Source: URNF01 sp045531495
GTDB taxonomy: Bacteria; Bacillota; Clostridia; Oscillospirales; Acutalibacteraceae
Reading direction: 5' to 3'
NCBI GenBank assembly: GCA_045531495.1
Contig: JAZSED010000091.1
Coordinates: forward strand, 1-16,025
DNA: 16,025 nucleotides
Of this stretch, positions 12,537 to 16,025 are shown piece after piece. The notes beneath the pieces were generated by a model. The model saw only the letters and a program-made list of their open reading frames with translations, did not search any database and was not told the origin of the DNA. Within the stretch, counting starts at the first letter, position 1, and every line of letters begins with the position of its first letter. A program made the position numbers and the translations under genes.

Positions 12537-14108
12537 ATGACCATTGGATTGTGGATCGCTGTTGCTATGTGCGCAGGCGGTTTGCTTGTCGGTGGCACGG
12601 TGTCGGGTATTATCTCGTTCAAATCCGGTGTTGCCCACCGTAAAAAGGTCGCGGAAGCCGCTATCGGCTCTGCCGAAACCGAAGCAGAACGTATTCGCAA
12701 GGATGCGGTAAAAGCAGCGGAATCCAAGAAAAAGGAAGCGCTTCTTGAAGCGAAGGACGAGATTCATCGTCATCGTGCGGAAGCGGACCGCGAGATTAAA
12801 GAACGTCGCGCGGAGGTACAGCGTCAGGAACGTCATGTACAGCAAAAAGAGGAATCCTTAGACAGAAAAATTGAGAACTACGAGAAAAAGGAAGAACAGC
12901 TTCGCAAAAAGGAAGGCGAAATCGAAGACCGCTTACGCGATGTCAACGATTTAAAGAGAAGCCAATTCGAAATGCTCGAACGCATTTCGGGGCTCACCAC
13001 CGAGCAGGCGAAAGAGCAGCTGCTCACCCAGCTTGCCGATGAACTGACCCACGAGAAGGCATTGAAAATCGCCGAATTTGAGGCACAGCTCAAGGATGAA
13101 GCGGACCAGAAAGCCCGCCAGATGATTTCCCACGCGATTCAGCGTGTGGCGGCTGACCAGGTTGCAGAATCTACCGTATCGGTTGTGCCGTTGCCTAATG
13201 ACGAAATGAAAGGCCGTATCATCGGCCGCGAAGGCAGAAATATTCGCGCTATTGAAACGATGACCGGCGTTGACCTTATCATCGACGATACCCCTGAAGC
13301 GATTACCTTGTCTTGCTTTGACCCCGTTCGCCGCGAGATTGCCCGTCAGTCTCTTGAACGTCTTATCAGTGACGGTCGTATCCATCCCGCGCGCATCGAG
13401 GAAATGGTGGAAAAATCCCGCCGCGACGTGGAGGCTACCATCAAAGCGGAAGGCGAACGCGCTATCCTTGAAACAGGTATGCACGGTATCCACCCCGAAA
13501 TCGTCCGCTTGCTCGGCCGTCTCCATTACCGTACCAGCTACGGACAGAACGTGCTTGACCATTCTATGGAAGTGGCGTTCCTGTCCGGTATGATGGCGAG
13601 CGAACTCGGTATCGATCCGACCATTGCGCGCAGAGCAGGTCTTTTACACGATATCGGTAAAGCGGTGGACCACGAAATTGAAGGCTCCCACGTGGAAATC
13701 GGTGTAGACATTGCACGTAAGTACAAAGAAAATGAAGCAGTGGTACACGCGATTCAAGCGCACCACGGTGACGTAGAAGCCACCACTATTGTGGCTTGTC
13801 TTGTACAGGCGGCTGATGCGATTTCCGCGGCGCGTCCCGGCGCACGCCGTGAAAATCTCGAGAACTACATCAAACGTCTTGAAAAGCTTGAAGAACTTGC
13901 CAATTCCTTTGAAGGGGTGGAACGTTCCTTCGCTATCCAGGCGGGTCGCGAGATTCGTATTTTGGTCCGTCCCGAAGTTATCAGCGATGACCAGATGACC
14001 ATTCTTGCCCGTGATATTGCCAAGAACATCGAAGAAAATATGGATTATCCCGGACAGATTAAGGTTAACCTTATCCGCGAGAATCGTGCCGTGGATTACG
14101 CAAAATAA
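12537..14108 (+). CDS. rny: ribonuclease Y
   Basis: RNase Y is a membrane-anchored endoribonuclease that starts bulk mRNA decay in Firmicutes. The 523-residue protein shows the full layout. An N-terminal membrane anchor (about 3-27) leads into a long charged coiled coil (about 34-200, rich in Glu/Lys/Arg). A KH domain follows, with the GxxG loop GRIIGREGRN at 226-235, then an HD domain with the metal-binding HDIGK at 371-375 and His342, His409 and His410 in conserved positions. The C-terminus NLIRENRAVDYAK is typical. AGGAGGTG lies 5 nt before the ATG. Its own transcript has a long structured leader with an internal terminator, so it is probably controlled at the RNA level. A terminator follows. 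Confidence 0.98.
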   Translation: MTIGLWIAVAMCAGGLLVGGTVSGIISFKSGVAHRKKVAEAAIGSAETEAERIRKDAVKAAESKKKEALLEAKDEIHRHRAEADREIKERRAEVQRQERHVQQKEESLDRKIENYEKKEEQLRKKEGEIEDRLRDVNDLKRSQFEMLERISGLTTEQAKEQLLTQLADELTHEKALKIAEFEAQLKDEADQKARQMISHAIQRVAADQVAESTVSVVPLPNDEMKGRIIGREGRNIRAIETMTGVDLIIDDTPEAITLSCFDPVRREIARQSLERLISDGRIHPARIEEMVEKSRRDVEATIKAEGERAILETGMHGIHPEIVRLLGRLHYRTSYGQNVLDHSMEVAFLSGMMASELGIDPTIARRAGLLHDIGKAVDHEIEGSHVEIGVDIARKYKENEAVVHAIQAHHGDVEATTIVACLVQAADAISAARPGARRENLENYIKRLEKLEELANSFEGVERSFAIQAGREIRILVRPEVISDDQMTILARDIAKNIEENMDYPGQIKVNLIRENRAVDYAK

Positions 14109-14115
14109 ACCAACT

Positions 14116-14150
14116 AAAGCGGCACACCAACAACGGTGTGCCGCTTTTCT
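14116..14150 (+). terminator. terminator between rny and recG
   Basis: AAAGCGGCACACC (14116-14128) and its complement (14135-14147) form a 13-bp stem over an AACAAC loop, followed by TTTTCTT. The T run is short and interrupted, and recG begins 24 nt later without a clear promoter of its own, so partial read-through into recG is plausible. Confidence 0.85.
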
Positions 14151-14173
14151 TACGCTATGGAAGGAGGTGCCGT

Positions 14174-16025
14174 ATGGATTTGTATGCGCCGATTGACACT
14201 TTACGCGGTGTCGGTGTAAAACGCGCGGAATTATACCGCAAAATGGGGATTGAAACCCTCAGCGACCTGTTACAACTGTATCCGCGTACGTACGAGGATT
14301 GGTCGCAACCCTACACCATAGCCACGGCACCTCGTGACCGCGCGGTATGCCTTTTGGTGACGGTACTGCAAGCACCCACGGAGCATAAGGTACGCAAGAA
14401 TATGACCTTGTACCGCTTTCGCGTCAGTGACGGGGTGCAACTTATGAACGTCACCTTGTTTAACGCTACCTATACGGCGAAAAACATCACTGTCGGCAAG
14501 GAACTGCTGCTGTACGGCACGGTGCAACATAAAGGCTTTGGCTTTGAAATGACCGCGCCGCTTATCGACACCCCCGACAAGGGAATGTGTATCCGTCCGA
14601 TTTATCCGCAGACCGCGGGGCTTACCACGCGCGGTATCGAAACCAATATGCGGCAGCTGTTGAAAGATGCGGATGCGGCGATGGAAGAGGAGTGGTTACC
14701 TGCTGACGTGCGGCAAAAGTATCAGTTATGTACTGCACGATATGCGTTACAGAATATCCATTTTCCAAAGGACGGTGCTGCGGTACAGATTGCCAGGCGG
14801 CGGCTTATCTTTGAAGAATTATTTTTGTTCCAATTGGGATTGTCGCAGCTGCGCGGTCGTTCCCGTGAAAAAACGGGCGCGGTAATCAAAACGGATTATA
14901 CCGCCGCATTTGTTTCCCGCTTGCCGTTTACCTTGACAGGTGCGCAAGCCCGTGCCATAAAAGACGGCATTGCGGATATGCAAAAGCCGCACCCGATGTC
15001 CCGTTTGATACAAGGGGACGTGGGTAGCGGTAAAACGGCGGTGGCGGCAGGTCTTAGCTTTACCGCCGCGAAAAACGGATTACAGACCGCTTTGATGGCA
15101 CCTACCGATATTTTGGCAAGACAGCATGCGGTGTCTTTGAAGAAACTGCTGCCCGAGGACGTGCGGGTGGAGCTATTAACAGCATCCTTGCCCGCCGCTG
15201 AAAAACGGCGCGTGTTGGCGGCTGTTGCCGATGGCACGGCGCATATTGTTGTGGGCACACACGCGCTTTTGTCGGATAAGGTTATTTTCGGTAACCTCGG
15301 TTTGGTTATTACCGACGAACAGCATCGCTTTGGTGTGGAGCAACGTACCACCCTTGCCGCAAAAGGTGTGCATCCGCACTTGTTGGTTATGTCCGCAACC
15401 CCCATTCCGCGTACCTTGGCGTTGCTGGTGTACGGCGATTTGGACGTATCTGTATTGGACGAGCTTCCGCCCGGCAGACAGCCTGTTGCTACCTACGCGG
15501 TGGATACGGGCAAACGGGCACGGGTATATAATTTCATTCGTAAACACATAGCTGAAGGCAGGCAGGCATATATCGTGTGTCCGCTGGTGGAGGAAAGCGA
15601 GGCGGTTGACCTTACTGCCGCCACTGCGTATTATGAGCAACTGAAAAACGGCGCGCTGTCGGGTATCCCTACTGCACTTTTGCACGGGCAGATGCCCGCA
15701 AAACAAAAGGATGCCGTGATGCAATCCTTTGCCGCAGGGGACATTAAAGTGCTTGTCTCCACTGTGGTAATAGAAGTCGGTGTGGATGTGCCCAACGCGG
15801 TGTTGATGGTGATAGAAAATGCCGAACGGTACGGTTTGGCACAGTTGCATCAGCTGCGCGGCCGCGTCGGCAGAGGACAGTATGCCTCTACCTGTGTACT
15901 CATTTCGGATGCGACTACCGATGAGGCAAAACACCGTTTAAAGACTATGTGTAGTACGGCAGACGGCTTTAAGATAGCGGAAGAGGACTTGAAAATGCGC
16001 GGCCCGGGCGACTTTTTCGGCACAC
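14174..16025 (+). CDS. recG: ATP-dependent DNA helicase RecG (3' end beyond window)
   Basis: RecG is a superfamily 2 helicase that remodels stalled replication forks and branched recombination intermediates. The first 617 residues are present. An N-terminal wedge/OB domain (about 1-150, starting with the helix-hairpin segment TLRGVGVKRAELYRKMGI) is followed by helicase domain 1 with Walker A GDVGSGKT at 281-288 and the DEQH box at 381-384, plus SATPIPRTL. Helicase domain 2 has STVVIEVGVDVPNA and QLRGRVGRG. The visible end, MRGPGDFFGT, is the conserved region where most RecG proteins have about 60-80 residues left. The ATG at 14174 follows AAGGAGGTG. The gene is intact as far as seen. Confidence 0.96.
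   Translation, partial: MDLYAPIDTLRGVGVKRAELYRKMGIETLSDLLQLYPRTYEDWSQPYTIATAPRDRAVCLLVTVLQAPTEHKVRKNMTLYRFRVSDGVQLMNVTLFNATYTAKNITVGKELLLYGTVQHKGFGFEMTAPLIDTPDKGMCIRPIYPQTAGLTTRGIETNMRQLLKDADAAMEEEWLPADVRQKYQLCTARYALQNIHFPKDGAAVQIARRRLIFEELFLFQLGLSQLRGRSREKTGAVIKTDYTAAFVSRLPFTLTGAQARAIKDGIADMQKPHPMSRLIQGDVGSGKTAVAAGLSFTAAKNGLQTALMAPTDILARQHAVSLKKLLPEDVRVELLTASLPAAEKRRVLAAVADGTAHIVVGTHALLSDKVIFGNLGLVITDEQHRFGVEQRTTLAAKGVHPHLLVMSATPIPRTLALLVYGDLDVSVLDELPPGRQPVATYAVDTGKRARVYNFIRKHIAEGRQAYIVCPLVEESEAVDLTAATAYYEQLKNGALSGIPTALLHGQMPAKQKDAVMQSFAAGDIKVLVSTVVIEVGVDVPNAVLMVIENAERYGLAQLHQLRGRVGRGQYASTCVLISDATTDEAKHRLKTMCSTADGFKIAEEDLKMRGPGDFFGT

Noticed and set aside
15176..15934. 252-codon minus-strand frame opposite recG
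   Set aside because: RecG helicase motifs on the plus strand cover the same interval; the minus-strand frame has no recognisable domain or start signal.

Overview
The window looks like a piece of a low-to-mid GC Clostridia chromosome, most likely Oscillospirales/Ruminococcaceae-like. This is inferred from RNase Y, the paired M16 proteins YfmF/YfmH, a DUF1292 protein, strong AGGAGG ribosome binding sites, consensus sigma-A promoters and occasional GTG/TTG starts. Most of it is core housekeeping sequence. No CRISPR array, prophage, insertion sequence or toxin system was seen.

Layout. Positions 1-300 hold no convincing gene, only a run of hairpins, a strong terminator and two related palindromes. 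Positions 325-4715 are a tight forward operon yfmF-yfmH-lgt-folD (overlaps or gaps under 10 bp), covering an M16 protease-like pair, lipoprotein diacylglyceryl transfer and one-carbon folate metabolism. It ends at a terminator shared with the converging gal genes. Positions 4765-9309 form a galactose locus: galK-galT on the minus strand, a divergent AraC-family regulator, then an intracellular glycoside-hydrolase-like TIM-barrel protein with its own consensus-like promoter. Two intergenic regions here share a near-identical 15-bp word that could be the regulator's operator. A perfect bidirectional terminator (9308-9343) separates this locus from a minus-strand operon, DUF1292-trxA-trxB-ZIP metal transporter (11645 down to 9342), which joins thioredoxin thiol redox chemistry to metal transport.

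Positions 11704-12070 are an intergenic repeat complex next to tRNA-Gln(CUG). It has ATTCATT-type inverted repeats, a second copy of the last 19 nt of the tRNA together with its terminator hairpin, and a palindrome-packed spacer between the two copies. The tRNA and the following forward region are fired by back-to-back perfect-consensus promoters. The forward promoter makes a structured leader of about 150 nt that ends in an intrinsic terminator some 95 nt before rny (RNase Y). This is a candidate attenuator or independent small RNA. rny is followed by a terminator and then recG, which runs off the right edge.

The items most worth a second look are the rny leader RNA, the duplicated tRNA-Gln 3' end with its structured spacer, and the shared operator-like word linking galK, the AraC regulator and the glycoside-hydrolase-like gene.
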